DNA from: a virus
Reading direction: 5' to 3' (one strand)
IMG/VR virus record: IMGVR_UViG_3300024273_000181
Span: 1-25,894 of that record
DNA: 25,894 bases
Shown: piece by piece, positions 15,650-22,942 of the stretch
How positions within the stretch are numbered: the stretch's first letter is position 1
Layout of the letters: each line of letters opens with the position of its first letter
Notes under the pieces: generated by a model
Told to the model about the DNA's origin: nothing
The model's database searches: none
What the model saw: the letters and a program-made list of their open reading frames with translations, nothing else
Made by a program: the position numbers and the translations under genes

Positions 15650-16966
15650 ATGGCAACACAACAAAGCCTCTTCGGAGCAACTCCGGAGAGCATTCAACAA
15701 GCACGAGCAGCGGCTCTTAATACAGAGGCTGCGCAGTATGCTCAGATGGATCCCTTCCAACGGGCCTCCTTCGGTATTTACAAAGGAGCTAACCAACTAG
15801 CAGGTGCTGTAGGCGGTATGCTTGGTGGACAAGACCCTCAGATGCTTCAAATGCAGAAGCGTCAGCAATTGCTTCAAGGAGTGGATACAACAAACCCTCA
15901 ATCGCTTATGGAAGCTGCTCAGCGGGCTTCTCAAGGAGGAGACTACCAAGCTGCTCAGGAGCTGGCGACACGTGCTCAAGCAATGGTTAAAGCAGGCTTA
16001 GAAGGCCAGAAAACAGCGGCTGATACAGCGGCCTCCGTAGCAACCACAGCAGGTAAACAGTTTGATATGTCTCCTGTAGGTAGAGGCGAGGGCTTGGCTA
16101 AGACGGGTAAGTTCACCTCTGAGAGCATTGCTAAGTATGTTGCAGGTGAGGGTAATCTGGTTCCTATTGACAACCTAACTAAGCCTACAGCAGACTTTGC
16201 TGCTAAGGCAGTTGAGCTTGGTTTTGGTCAGAAGGCACAATATGGCAGCTATTCTCCCCCAGAAGTGGCGGCAATTAACTCAGCTTTGCTTAGAGAAGAG
16301 ATGGGTAAGAAAACAGCTGGTGCTCCTAAGACAGCGATCAGCTTGGGCGGTAATAAGTATGCTGAGAATGTTGGCGGTAAGATGGGTGAGGCAGACGTAG
16401 CTAACTTCCAATTTGCTCAAACCATTCCCGCTGCTTTGTCTAAAGTTGATGAAACACTTAATATTCTTAAGAACTCCGACATCAATACAGGCATCGGTGC
16501 TGAGATGTTTACAACTCTTGACCGCGCCCGTACTAAGTTTGCAGCCGATAAGAAAGCCGGTATTCGTGTATCTAATACAGAATATCTGAACTCCCTGCTA
16601 GGCTCTGAAGTGTTCCCTCTTATTCAGTCGTTGGGTATTGGTGCTCGCGGGATGGACACCCCTGCTGAGCGTGAGTTCTTGCGTGAGGTTATGACAGGAA
16701 CTATTAATCTTGATAAGAAAACTCTTGTTCGGATGGCGGAGCTTCGTAAGAAAGCGATGATTGGGACGGCTGAGCAGTATAACAAGAATGTAGACAGCGG
16801 TGAACTTGATAACTTCTTTGCTGCTTCTGGTCGAAACAAGAGTAAGATTAATATTACAAGCAAGCCTGCCGGTCTTTCAGCAACTGACCAACAAGCCCTC
16901 TCTTGGGCTAATGCGAATGCTAACGACCCGAGGGCTACGGCAATTAAACAGAGATTGGGACAATAA
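15650..16966 (+). CDS. Internal virion protein II (putative)
   Basis: A 438-residue, mostly helical protein, Gln/Ala-rich in the first 125 residues, with a Gly-rich segment near residues 45-62 (GANQLAGAVGGMLGGQDP). Residues ~255-390 form long charged helices. No enzymatic motif is found. A clear AAGGA lies before the ATG, and the stop overlaps the next start (TAATG). With its neighbours it forms a three-gene block between tail fiber and lysozyme, the usual place for ejected core proteins. Confidence 0.65.
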   Translation: MATQQSLFGATPESIQQARAAALNTEAAQYAQMDPFQRASFGIYKGANQLAGAVGGMLGGQDPQMLQMQKRQQLLQGVDTTNPQSLMEAAQRASQGGDYQAAQELATRAQAMVKAGLEGQKTAADTAASVATTAGKQFDMSPVGRGEGLAKTGKFTSESIAKYVAGEGNLVPIDNLTKPTADFAAKAVELGFGQKAQYGSYSPPEVAAINSALLREEMGKKTAGAPKTAISLGGNKYAENVGGKMGEADVANFQFAQTIPAALSKVDETLNILKNSDINTGIGAEMFTTLDRARTKFAADKKAGIRVSNTEYLNSLLGSEVFPLIQSLGIGARGMDTPAEREFLREVMTGTINLDKKTLVRMAELRKKAMIGTAEQYNKNVDSGELDNFFAASGRNKSKINITSKPAGLSATDQQALSWANANANDPRATAIKQRLGQ

Positions 16967-18549
16967 TGGCTACATTTGATCCAGATGCTTATTTAGCACA
17001 AGGAGCTTTTAATCCGGACGCCTACTTAGGGGAAACCCCCGCTCCGCAGGAAAAAGCACCGAATGCCTTCCTTATGGGTTTGAAAGACCCCATAAGCGGT
17101 GGCGCTCAGCTTCTCCCACGAGGGCTAGAACAAATAACCTCCCTTGGTGGGCTTGTCCCAAACATGATGAGTAAATACTTTGGTGGGGAGGCAGCTCGGG
17201 TAGATGCTATGGTTAAACAAGAGCAAGAAGCCTACGCCGCTCAGAGAAAAGCAGCAGGAGGAGAGGGTTTTGATGTTGGTCGGTTAGCTGGTAATATTTT
17301 AAATCCGGCCAATGTTATCGGAGGCGCCCGGGCTGCTCCATATGTTGCAGGCGCTATTCAAGGAACCTTACAGCCTGTAACCGGAGAAGACTTTGCACAA
17401 GAGAAAGCAACTCAAGTTGCCGTAGGTGCTGTTGGTGGTCGGGTTGGAGAAGTAGTTACTAAAGGCATTGGTCGGGCTTTGTCCCCCCTACAAAGTAAGG
17501 CTGAGGCCACAATGCGTGAACTAGGGATTGTTCCCACTCCGGGTCAGTCCCTTGGTGGCACCTTTAAGAAAATGGAGGACTTTGCGCAGAATCTTCCTCT
17601 AGTAGGTGAGAGTATTCGGACAGCACGTGAGAAGGTTTTGTTCAACTTCAATAAAGGAGTTATTAATAAAGCACTTGCAAAGGTGGACGATAAATTACCA
17701 TCAGATGTTATTGGTCGCGATGCTGTAGCTTACGCCGCTGAGCAAGTATCTAATAAATACGATGACGTACTTAGTAAGATGGGCTTCAACCTAGATTTTA
17801 AAACAACGTCAGGTATCTTGAATGCTTTAGATACGGCTCCTTTATCATCAGCTGCTCAAAGGGAGCAAGCCTCTACGATCTTGAATAACACAGTTCTTTC
17901 TCGGTTCTCTGGGCAGAATCTAACAGGTTCGGAATATAAAGCTATTGAGTCTGATCTTGCAAAGCAGGCAGCTTCTTACTCATCCAGCGCCACCGCCGCT
18001 GAGAGAGAAGTCGGCCAAGCTTTGAAGGGTGTATTAGATGTGTTTAAGAAAGAATTATACCAACAGAACCCTAAGTTCACATCGCAGCTTAGGCGTATTG
18101 ATAGCGCCTATGGTGATCTGAAGGTGATGGAAAGAGCAGCCGCAAGTGGTGGGGCTATTAACGGTGTGTTTTCTCCCTCACAGTATAGTGCCGCTGTTCG
18201 TCAATCAGACCTTTCTAGGGGTAAGGCACGCTTTGCCCGAGGAGAGGCAAGAAACCAAGACGTGTCAGAAGCAGCTATGCAAGTTATTGGCAAAGACGCT
18301 TCTTCCACTTTGGAGGGCAGACTAGCTATGGGGAGCCTCGGAGGAATTGCAGCTTTTTCTCAGCCACAGTTTGTCCTCCCCGCAGCAGCAGCAGCTATGG
18401 GGCTTTATAGTCCTGTTGGTATGAGAGCTTCAGATGCCCTGTTACGAAGCCGTTCACCACTCGTGTCTCAACTTGGTCAGCAAGCCGGAAGAGCTGCACC
18501 TATTACAGGAAGTATCTTTAGCGGAGCAGCTCTCGAAGCAAATAGATAA
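16966..18549 (+). CDS. Internal virion / DNA injection protein III (putative)
   Basis: A 527-residue protein. It opens with a near-tandem repeat (FDPDAYLAQG then FNPDAYLGET, residues ~4-23), a motif also seen at the start of other phage injection proteins. Residues ~100-165 contain Gly/Ala-rich hydrophobic helices (GGARAAPYVAGAIQG, ATQVAVGAVGGRVGEV) able to contact membranes. Residues ~170-440 are helical and charged. The C-terminal ~80 residues are hydrophobic and Ala-rich (FVLPAAAAAMGLYSPVG). No transglycosylase motif is seen, unlike the large core proteins of T7. The start overlaps the previous stop. Confidence 0.65.
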   Translation: MATFDPDAYLAQGAFNPDAYLGETPAPQEKAPNAFLMGLKDPISGGAQLLPRGLEQITSLGGLVPNMMSKYFGGEAARVDAMVKQEQEAYAAQRKAAGGEGFDVGRLAGNILNPANVIGGARAAPYVAGAIQGTLQPVTGEDFAQEKATQVAVGAVGGRVGEVVTKGIGRALSPLQSKAEATMRELGIVPTPGQSLGGTFKKMEDFAQNLPLVGESIRTAREKVLFNFNKGVINKALAKVDDKLPSDVIGRDAVAYAAEQVSNKYDDVLSKMGFNLDFKTTSGILNALDTAPLSSAAQREQASTILNNTVLSRFSGQNLTGSEYKAIESDLAKQAASYSSSATAAEREVGQALKGVLDVFKKELYQQNPKFTSQLRRIDSAYGDLKVMERAAASGGAINGVFSPSQYSAAVRQSDLSRGKARFARGEARNQDVSEAAMQVIGKDASSTLEGRLAMGSLGGIAAFSQPQFVLPAAAAAMGLYSPVGMRASDALLRSRSPLVSQLGQQAGRAAPITGSIFSGAALEANR

Positions 18550-18558
18550 GGAACCATA

Positions 18559-18984
18559 ATGAAAGAACAACTACTAAAGCAGCTAAAGCGTGACGAAGGC
18601 TTGGTATCTTCTGCCTACCAAGACCACTTAGGCTATTGGACTATCGGGTATGGCAGATTGGTTGACAAACGGAAAGGAGGTGGTTTATCTCCCGAGGAAA
18701 GCGCGTTTCTTCTAAATAACGATGTGGACACCCGCATCAAGGCCTTAGAAGCAGCTTTCCCGTGGTTCAAAGGCATGGACGAGGCCCGTAAGGGGGTGTT
18801 GGTAAATATGTCCTTCCAGATGGGTGTGGATGGCTTGAAAGCCTTTAAGAACACCTTGGCCTCCGTAGCCAACGGGTTGTATGAGAAAGCAGCTTCTCAG
18901 ATGCTGGATAGCCTATGGGCTACACAGACGCCTGAGAGGGCTAAGAGGCTGTCAGACCAAATGAAAACCGGAGAATGGCAATGA
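18559..18984 (+). CDS. Endolysin, T4-type lysozyme (GH24)
   Basis: A 141-residue muramidase that cleaves peptidoglycan between MurNAc and GlcNAc. The catalytic triad of T4 lysozyme (Glu11, Asp20, Thr26) is matched by Glu13, Asp22 and Thr28 with identical spacing, within RDEGLVSSAYQDH and the following WTIGYGR. No N-terminal signal or membrane anchor is seen, so export depends on a holin, which is supplied by the next gene. The length is slightly below that of T4 lysozyme. AAGGA precedes the ATG. The end overlaps the holin start. Confidence 0.95.
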   Translation: MKEQLLKQLKRDEGLVSSAYQDHLGYWTIGYGRLVDKRKGGGLSPEESAFLLNNDVDTRIKALEAAFPWFKGMDEARKGVLVNMSFQMGVDGLKAFKNTLASVANGLYEKAASQMLDSLWATQTPERAKRLSDQMKTGEWQ

Positions 18985-19394
18985 TCTTAGACAGTTTGTT
19001 AAGCATTGGCGGTAAGCTGATTGATAAGCTGATTCCAGACCCTGTAGCGAAGGCTCAGGCTCAATTGGAACTGGTGCGGCTGGCTCAGGAGGGAGAACTC
19101 ACTAAGATGGCTCAGGAGGCTTCCTTGTACAAGACAGAGCAGGAGAATACAAGCCAGCGGTGGTCTTCCGATATGGTTAGCGATAGCTGGATGGCTAAGA
19201 ACATCCGTCCTGCTACGCTTGCCTATATCCTTACAGCCTACTTAGGGCTTGCAATTATGGATGGGAACGGCTTTCATGTGGCCGAGTCCTACGTAACTTT
19301 GTTGGGTCAGTGGGGTATGTTGGTTATGTCTGCCTACTTCGGTGGGCGCACATTGGAGAAGATTATGGAACTACGTAACAAGAAGGACAAATGA
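18981..19394 (+). CDS. Holin-like membrane protein
   Basis: A 137-residue protein with an amphipathic N-terminus (LLSIGGKLIDKLIPDPVAKA), a charged helix, and then SWMAKNIRPATLAYILTAY followed by two hydrophobic segments (about residues 77-93 and 103-122) ending YFGGRTLEKIME. The xxRPxTL and YFGGRxLEK pattern is that of the 3TM holin family, which forms the inner-membrane lesion that releases endolysin. The ATG at 18981 was chosen because GGAGA (18970-18974) is six bases away; the ATG at 18975 directly abuts that site. A dual start remains possible. Start overlaps the lysozyme stop (ATGA). No Rz-type spanin gene follows. Confidence 0.8.
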   Translation: MILDSLLSIGGKLIDKLIPDPVAKAQAQLELVRLAQEGELTKMAQEASLYKTEQENTSQRWSSDMVSDSWMAKNIRPATLAYILTAYLGLAIMDGNGFHVAESYVTLLGQWGMLVMSAYFGGRTLEKIMELRNKKDK

Positions 19395-19474
19395 TGAAAC
19401 CCGCAAAGAAACCTGCTCCGATGCCCATGCGAGGTAGTCGAACTGCAAAGCACAAAGCAGCTAAGAAGAAATAA
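19391..19474 (+). CDS. 27-residue strongly basic peptide
   Basis: The frame starts MMKPAKKPAPMPMRGS and ends KHKAAKKK, with 12 Lys/Arg/His among 27 residues and no acidic residue. It begins in the holin stop (ATGA) and ends two bases before the terminator stem, the position of a real last gene of an operon. It could be a nucleic-acid-binding or virion-internal basic peptide, but no function can be assigned. A missed small gene is likely; translation is not proven. Confidence 0.55.
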   Translation: MMKPAKKPAPMPMRGSRTAKHKAAKKK

Positions 19475-19475
19475 G

Positions 19476-19513
19476 AAAAGCCCACACTAGAGCAATCCTG
19501 TGTGGGCTTTTTT
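19476..19513. terminator. Strong intrinsic terminator between convergent operons
   Basis: AAAAGCCCACAC (19476-19487) pairs perfectly with GTGTGGGCTTTT (19500-19511), loop 12 nt, followed on the plus strand by a run of six T (19508-19513). Read on the minus strand the same stem ends in TTTTCTTATT, so it can also stop leftward transcription. It lies exactly where late plus-strand genes meet the minus-strand metabolic genes. Confidence 0.95.
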
Positions 19514-19516
19514 GGT

Positions 19517-19675
19517 TTAGAAGATTAGATAAATAACAACAATACCAAGGTAGATGTTGATGGAGGTGTTCTGAGCCTTATCGAAGGTCATTACCTCTCC
19601 TTCATCCATCATACTTACTAGGTCTGTGTCAATACCAAAGACAAGACCTGCTTTCCATTCCCAATCAACTAGCAT
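19517..19675 (-). CDS. Small protein with C-terminal membrane helix
   Basis: A 52-residue protein starting MLVDWEWKAGLVFGIDTD. The C-terminal 14 residues (IYLGIVVIYLIF) form one hydrophobic helix ending at the stop, a tail-anchor layout. A clear GGAGG lies before the ATG. The start overlaps the end of the upstream minus-strand gene by 11 nt, and the stop sits just before the terminator, making it the last gene of the leftward operon. Function unknown. Confidence 0.7.
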   Translation of the reverse strand: MLVDWEWKAGLVFGIDTDLVSMMDEGEVMTFDKAQNTSINIYLGIVVIYLIF

Positions 19676-19835
19676 TGATTTTCCTCCATTCTTTATCCAT
19701 TTCTTCGTGGGCTTTGCGATAAGCTCTTTCGGCTGCTAAGAACTCATGTTTGTACTTATCAGCGAGTTCACTGGCGTCCCACATAGCATCTTGTTTCTTA
19801 TGATACTCTTCCTGTAGGTTTTTAAATAGCTCCAT
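19665..19835 (-). CDS. Small helical, charged protein
   Basis: A 56-residue protein starting MELFKNLQEEYHKKQDAM, almost entirely Lys/Glu/Ala with heptad spacing, so a single long helix or coiled coil. AAGGAG lies four bases before the ATG. It starts 10 bp after the nrdJ C-terminal half and overlaps the next gene by 11 nt, so it belongs to the same operon. Function unknown. Confidence 0.7.
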   Translation of the reverse strand: MELFKNLQEEYHKKQDAMWDASELADKYKHEFLAAERAYRKAHEEMDKEWRKINAS

Positions 19836-19844
19836 AGTTTCTCC

Positions 19845-20825
19845 TTAGATTTCGCACTGACCAGCAGTGCAAGCAAGTGTTTGAGCACCTTCAACGTTGT
19901 CCGTATTCTCATACAGATGATCCCAATTAATCCCTTTAGGCATTTCTGCTTCAAAGGCTACATATTCTTCCTTCGTAATAGCCTCATAAGGAGCCTGTCG
20001 ATACGTCCCTCCATCCATAGGTAGAAAGCTAACACCCGTGATTTCATCAAAATGCTCCCATACTTTAGCACCAATGATTGGCCACTCGTCCTCTTTCACG
20101 CTAATGGTAACGGAGGGCTTATGCTCACAATAATGACGCTGGTACAACAACCAAAGCTGTAAGTGCTTCTCAGCACTCAAGTCTTCACGCAACAAAGCAC
20201 CTTCTTTAACTTGCATAGGGAAGCTGAAGATGGTTGTGCTATCAGGCTTCATTACACAAACCTCTGAAGGAAACCCCTGAATCTTCAAGAAGTCTGTCAG
20301 AGGGTCTTTATTATCGCTCCTTACGCGACGAATAAAGAAACGACTATGTTGAGGATGGAGCCCACTAGCAGTATTACTAAGCTGGCTGACAGTCCCTTCT
20401 GGTTTGATAGCGGTAATTGCCACAGAAGGATTGATGCCAATATCATTAGCAAATTGCTTATTTGTATCCACAGCATGTTGTTTAAGTTTCTCTAGAAGCT
20501 TTGGAAGATTTTCATCATCCGGGTTATTCAATAAAAGATTGTCCAGAGGGCCTGTCATCGACACACCCAGCAAACGCTCTTCTTCTGTATTCTGCTGCCA
20601 AATCTTACGGAGATAAGGGAAGTTTGTCATTGTGGACTGGAAGGTTCCCAAGATGGTAGCCATTTCAATCTTATCTAGCAGGGTTTCTTCTGTGTCTTCT
20701 GGTCGCACAATAACACTGCTTAAATTGCAAAATTGAAAAGGCCGTAGAATAATTTCTGAGCAGGGGTTTGTTCCATAAGCATGGTTACCTGTGTCCGTAA
20801 TAACTTCAATGTTTGTAATTTTCAT
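19845..20825 (-). CDS. nrdJ: Class II ribonucleotide reductase, C-terminal half
   Basis: A 326-residue C-terminal part of a monomeric AdoCbl-dependent ribonucleotide reductase, which makes dNTPs from NTPs by a cysteine radical. The finger-loop motif NPCSE gives thiyl Cys22, Glu24 and Asn20. Cys33 lies 11 residues after Cys22, exactly as Cys419 follows Cys408 in the Lactobacillus leichmannii enzyme. The C-terminal pair Cys319 and Cys324 (ACTAGQCEI) keeps the 5-residue spacing of Cys731/Cys736. Residues 1-16 (MKITNIEVITDTGNHA) are extra and not part of the known fold. The start at 20825 overlaps the HNH stop (ATGA) with AGAGG upstream. Alone it lacks the first redox cysteine and the N-terminal part of the substrate and cofactor sites, so it must work with the product of 21180-22250. 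Confidence 0.9.
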   Translation of the reverse strand: MKITNIEVITDTGNHAYGTNPCSEIILRPFQFCNLSSVIVRPEDTEETLLDKIEMATILGTFQSTMTNFPYLRKIWQQNTEEERLLGVSMTGPLDNLLLNNPDDENLPKLLEKLKQHAVDTNKQFANDIGINPSVAITAIKPEGTVSQLSNTASGLHPQHSRFFIRRVRSDNKDPLTDFLKIQGFPSEVCVMKPDSTTIFSFPMQVKEGALLREDLSAEKHLQLWLLYQRHYCEHKPSVTISVKEDEWPIIGAKVWEHFDEITGVSFLPMDGGTYRQAPYEAITKEEYVAFEAEMPKGINWDHLYENTDNVEGAQTLACTAGQCEI

Positions 20826-21187
20826 TTCCATTCCTCTTCTGCATGTGTAAGCCGATGACAATTTGAACAGAGCAAGATACACTTATCAAGCTCTTCTTTT
20901 ACTACTTTCCATTTTCTCCCCATCAAAGAACCGGGATCGGCTTCTTTTTCTAAAGGGTCTACATGATGGAAATCATATACAGCCGGATGAAATACCCCAC
21001 TACATCTAGAACAAGCACCTCCCTTGTAAGTGATAGCTTTCAGCTTTGTTGCTCTCCGTAGATTGCTCACTGTAGCTGCGTCACATGTTTTACAATATCC
21101 GGCTCTTCCGTCAATACATTGCTTATGTTTTACAAATAAATCTAAAGGTTTTGTTTCTTTACATTTATTACAAACCTTATTAAACAC
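20822..21187 (-). CDS. HNH endonuclease interrupting nrdJ
   Basis: A 121-residue nuclease with an N-terminal zinc ribbon (Cys6-x2-Cys9 and Cys32-x2-Cys35) and an HNH core with Cys59-x2-Cys62, His74-His75-x-Asp77 and Cys107-x2-Cys110-His111. It starts with GTG at 21187, overlapping the stop of the nrdJ N-terminal half by 8 nt, and its TGA overlaps the ATG of the C-terminal half. It is in a different frame from nrdJ, so it is a free-standing gene and not an endonuclease domain inside a protein. The role expected from the family is homing: cutting intact nrdJ alleles of co-infecting phages so that this version is copied. It could alternatively be a domesticated nuclease. Confidence 0.88.
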   Translation of the reverse strand: MFNKVCNKCKETKPLDLFVKHKQCIDGRAGYCKTCDAATVSNLRRATKLKAITYKGGACSRCSGVFHPAVYDFHHVDPLEKEADPGSLMGRKWKVVKEELDKCILLCSNCHRLTHAEEEWK

Positions 21188-22250
21188 TATCTCCTACTTT
21201 CAAATCAATAGCTGCTTTGTTATTTACAAGCTCATTTGACTCAAACGTCTGCTTACTCCCATCCTCTAAAGTCACTACAACCTGCACAGCGCGTCTTCCG
21301 TTCTTATTAGCCTGTAATTTACTAGCATAACGATTAAAAATACCACGCTCACCAGAATGACTCTCATAGATGCTGCTCCATTCTCGCATAAACTGGCCTA
21401 CGGAGGGCTTAACGTCATACACAGCACTGTTGTTAGCTAGTGCCCGTTGTCCGTTACCGTCCCACCAATTACCTGCCTTAGCCTTAGCCATGTTGTCATC
21501 GCCGAGGTCAGATAAACTAATCATTGCGCTTCGTCGAACTCCGCCCACAACAACAACTTCCCCGATCTTACATAGAATGTCATGTGCTTCGAGAGAAGTG
21601 AGTTTTCGACCAACAGCACCCTTGAACTTAGCAATGACGTATTTAAACAAGTCCACCAAAGGCTCGGGGCCACTTGCACGGCCACCGAATGTTTTAAGTC
21701 GTGCTCCGGCAGGTCGTACAGATGATACGTCCCATTTAGGAATCTCGCCTGCATAAAGCAGGGCAAACACCTGTCGTAGCGCCTTAGCCCATCCTTCTTT
21801 GGAGTCTTTAACGCCAATAACAGTGTTGCTATTGTACAACACTTCTGGAACCTCTGGAAGCTTGTTAACATATTTCTGCTCCACACTATAACCAACACCA
21901 GTACCGCAGAGCAGGATGTACATACTCTCATCAAAGCTCTTAGGGTCATCAATTGTCAAGTAGGCACAATTGTAGCCTGCAACGTTCTGTCGGTCAAGAG
22001 CCTCACCAGCGGTCATGATGGAGCGCATCGAAGGAACAACTTCCAAGTTGGTCACAGCCTCTTGTAGACGACCACGGAGAGCCTCTGTAAGTACATAGCC
22101 GTGGTTCTTTTGGAGGTGGGTCCCCATGAAGTCAAAATAACGGCTAACTGTCTCAGGCCAATGCTCTCGTCGGCCTTCTTTGTCTAGGAAGCGGCTGTAC
22201 CGACTTTTGCTGATATACGTCTGGTATGGGGACATTTCATTCTTGGTCAT
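21180..22250 (-). CDS. nrdJ: Class II ribonucleotide reductase, N-terminal half
   Basis: A 356-residue N-terminal part of monomeric AdoCbl-dependent ribonucleotide reductase. VPSMRSIMTAGEAL and then NVAGYNCAYLTI (Cys95, equivalent of redox Cys119) are typical, as are CGTGVGYSVE and WDVSSVRPAGARLKTFGG. The homologous fold runs to about residue 320 (GIFNRYASKLQANKNGRR). The last 36 residues, ending AIDLKVGDSV, are an extra tail with Hint-like strand pattern. The ATG at 22250 has AAGGA upstream; further upstream in-frame starts lie inside the preceding gene. It overlaps that gene by 14 nt. Activity is expected only after association with the C-terminal half at 19845-20825. Confidence 0.9.
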   Translation of the reverse strand: MTKNEMSPYQTYISKSRYSRFLDKEGRREHWPETVSRYFDFMGTHLQKNHGYVLTEALRGRLQEAVTNLEVVPSMRSIMTAGEALDRQNVAGYNCAYLTIDDPKSFDESMYILLCGTGVGYSVEQKYVNKLPEVPEVLYNSNTVIGVKDSKEGWAKALRQVFALLYAGEIPKWDVSSVRPAGARLKTFGGRASGPEPLVDLFKYVIAKFKGAVGRKLTSLEAHDILCKIGEVVVVGGVRRSAMISLSDLGDDNMAKAKAGNWWDGNGQRALANNSAVYDVKPSVGQFMREWSSIYESHSGERGIFNRYASKLQANKNGRRAVQVVVTLEDGSKQTFESNELVNNKAAIDLKVGDSV

Positions 22251-22398
22251 TCGTTCCTTCTTTTTCATAAACATATAATTGGTCAAACTTCTTAAACTTG
22301 TCGACAAAAGCAGCAGCTGCTAAGAAGTCATCAACGGTTTGCCGTCGAAGCCCTCCTGTGATGTAGCTGCTCTTGATATAGGGAGTGTAGTAGCCCAT
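22237..22398 (-). CDS. Small protein upstream of nrdJ
   Basis: A 53-residue protein starting MGYYTPYIKSSYITGGLRR, with an Ala-rich middle (DDFLAAAAFVDKFKKFD) and a charged end. Its ATG overlaps the stop of the upstream gene by one base (TAATG), and its end overlaps the nrdJ N-terminal half by 14 nt, so coupling in the operon is likely. The ribosome binding site is weak. No known domain is recognised. Confidence 0.65.
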   Translation of the reverse strand: MGYYTPYIKSSYITGGLRRQTVDDFLAAAAFVDKFKKFDQLYVYEKEGTNDQE

Positions 22399-22940
22399 TA
22401 CTCAGGCCTGTGTTTTTGTTCAAACCACAAGAGAAACAGCAAGCAGCAAATAGCATGTGCTAGATGGCTTTTGTTTGTCTCGGGGTCTTTCTTCTCTCCT
22501 GAGTTCCAATCAGCAAGGTGTCGATAAGCAGCGTCAATATATCGCTCTTGAGCATTAGGCACAATCTTCCAGTTATCAGATGCGTACTTCTTAGCTCCGA
22601 AGGTGAGTACCTCCACAACCTCTTGCAAGGCTTTGAAGGGCAGCAACGACCACCGAGGCTTATCGCTGTCGTATTTAACTCCCAAGGCTGCGGAGGCGCT
22701 TTTAGCAGCTTCGGAGGCTGAGGCAGAAGCATTCTTGGCTTGGTCAGAAGCGCGAATACGATGAAGCTGTTGAAGCATCTGTTCCATGACCTTCTCTCCT
22801 TCCATGCTAGAGGTGTCATCTGGAACATCCTTCAGGAAGTCTACCGCCACCCACTTAGAGCCTCCAGCATCACAATGAAAGCAGGGGCCTTCGTTCCAAG
22901 GAAGTGCTTCGTAGAAACAGTTGTTACAATTCTGTGCCAT
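22398..22940 (-). CDS. dATP/dGTP diphosphohydrolase-like protein with zinc ribbon
   Basis: A 180-residue two-part protein. Residues 1-30 hold Cys5-x2-Cys8 and Cys20-x2-Cys23, a probable zinc ribbon. An Ala/Ser linker (about residues 68-86) leads to a helical domain from KYDSDKPRWSLLPFKAL through EVLTFGAKKYASDNW, YRHLADW and SHLAHAICCLLFLLWFE. This pattern is that of the DUF5664 family (dATP/dGTP diphosphohydrolase N-terminal, related to MazG-type NTP hydrolases). The acidic residues and His of the helices would bind metal. It lies in the operon with nrdJ and thyX, which supports a role in nucleotide pools. Catalytic specificity cannot be read from sequence. Confidence 0.75.
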   Translation of the reverse strand: MAQNCNNCFYEALPWNEGPCFHCDAGGSKWVAVDFLKDVPDDTSSMEGEKVMEQMLQQLHRIRASDQAKNASASASEAAKSASAALGVKYDSDKPRWSLLPFKALQEVVEVLTFGAKKYASDNWKIVPNAQERYIDAAYRHLADWNSGEKKDPETNKSHLAHAICCLLFLLWFEQKHRPE

Positions 22941-22942
22941 AT

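Noticed and set aside
20778-21293. Active split intein in the ribonucleotide reductase
   Set aside because: The N-half tail has no Cys or Ser in an N-terminal splicing motif, and the C-half has no HN before the extein. The residue before the catalytic Cys is Pro, which belongs to the RNR fold.
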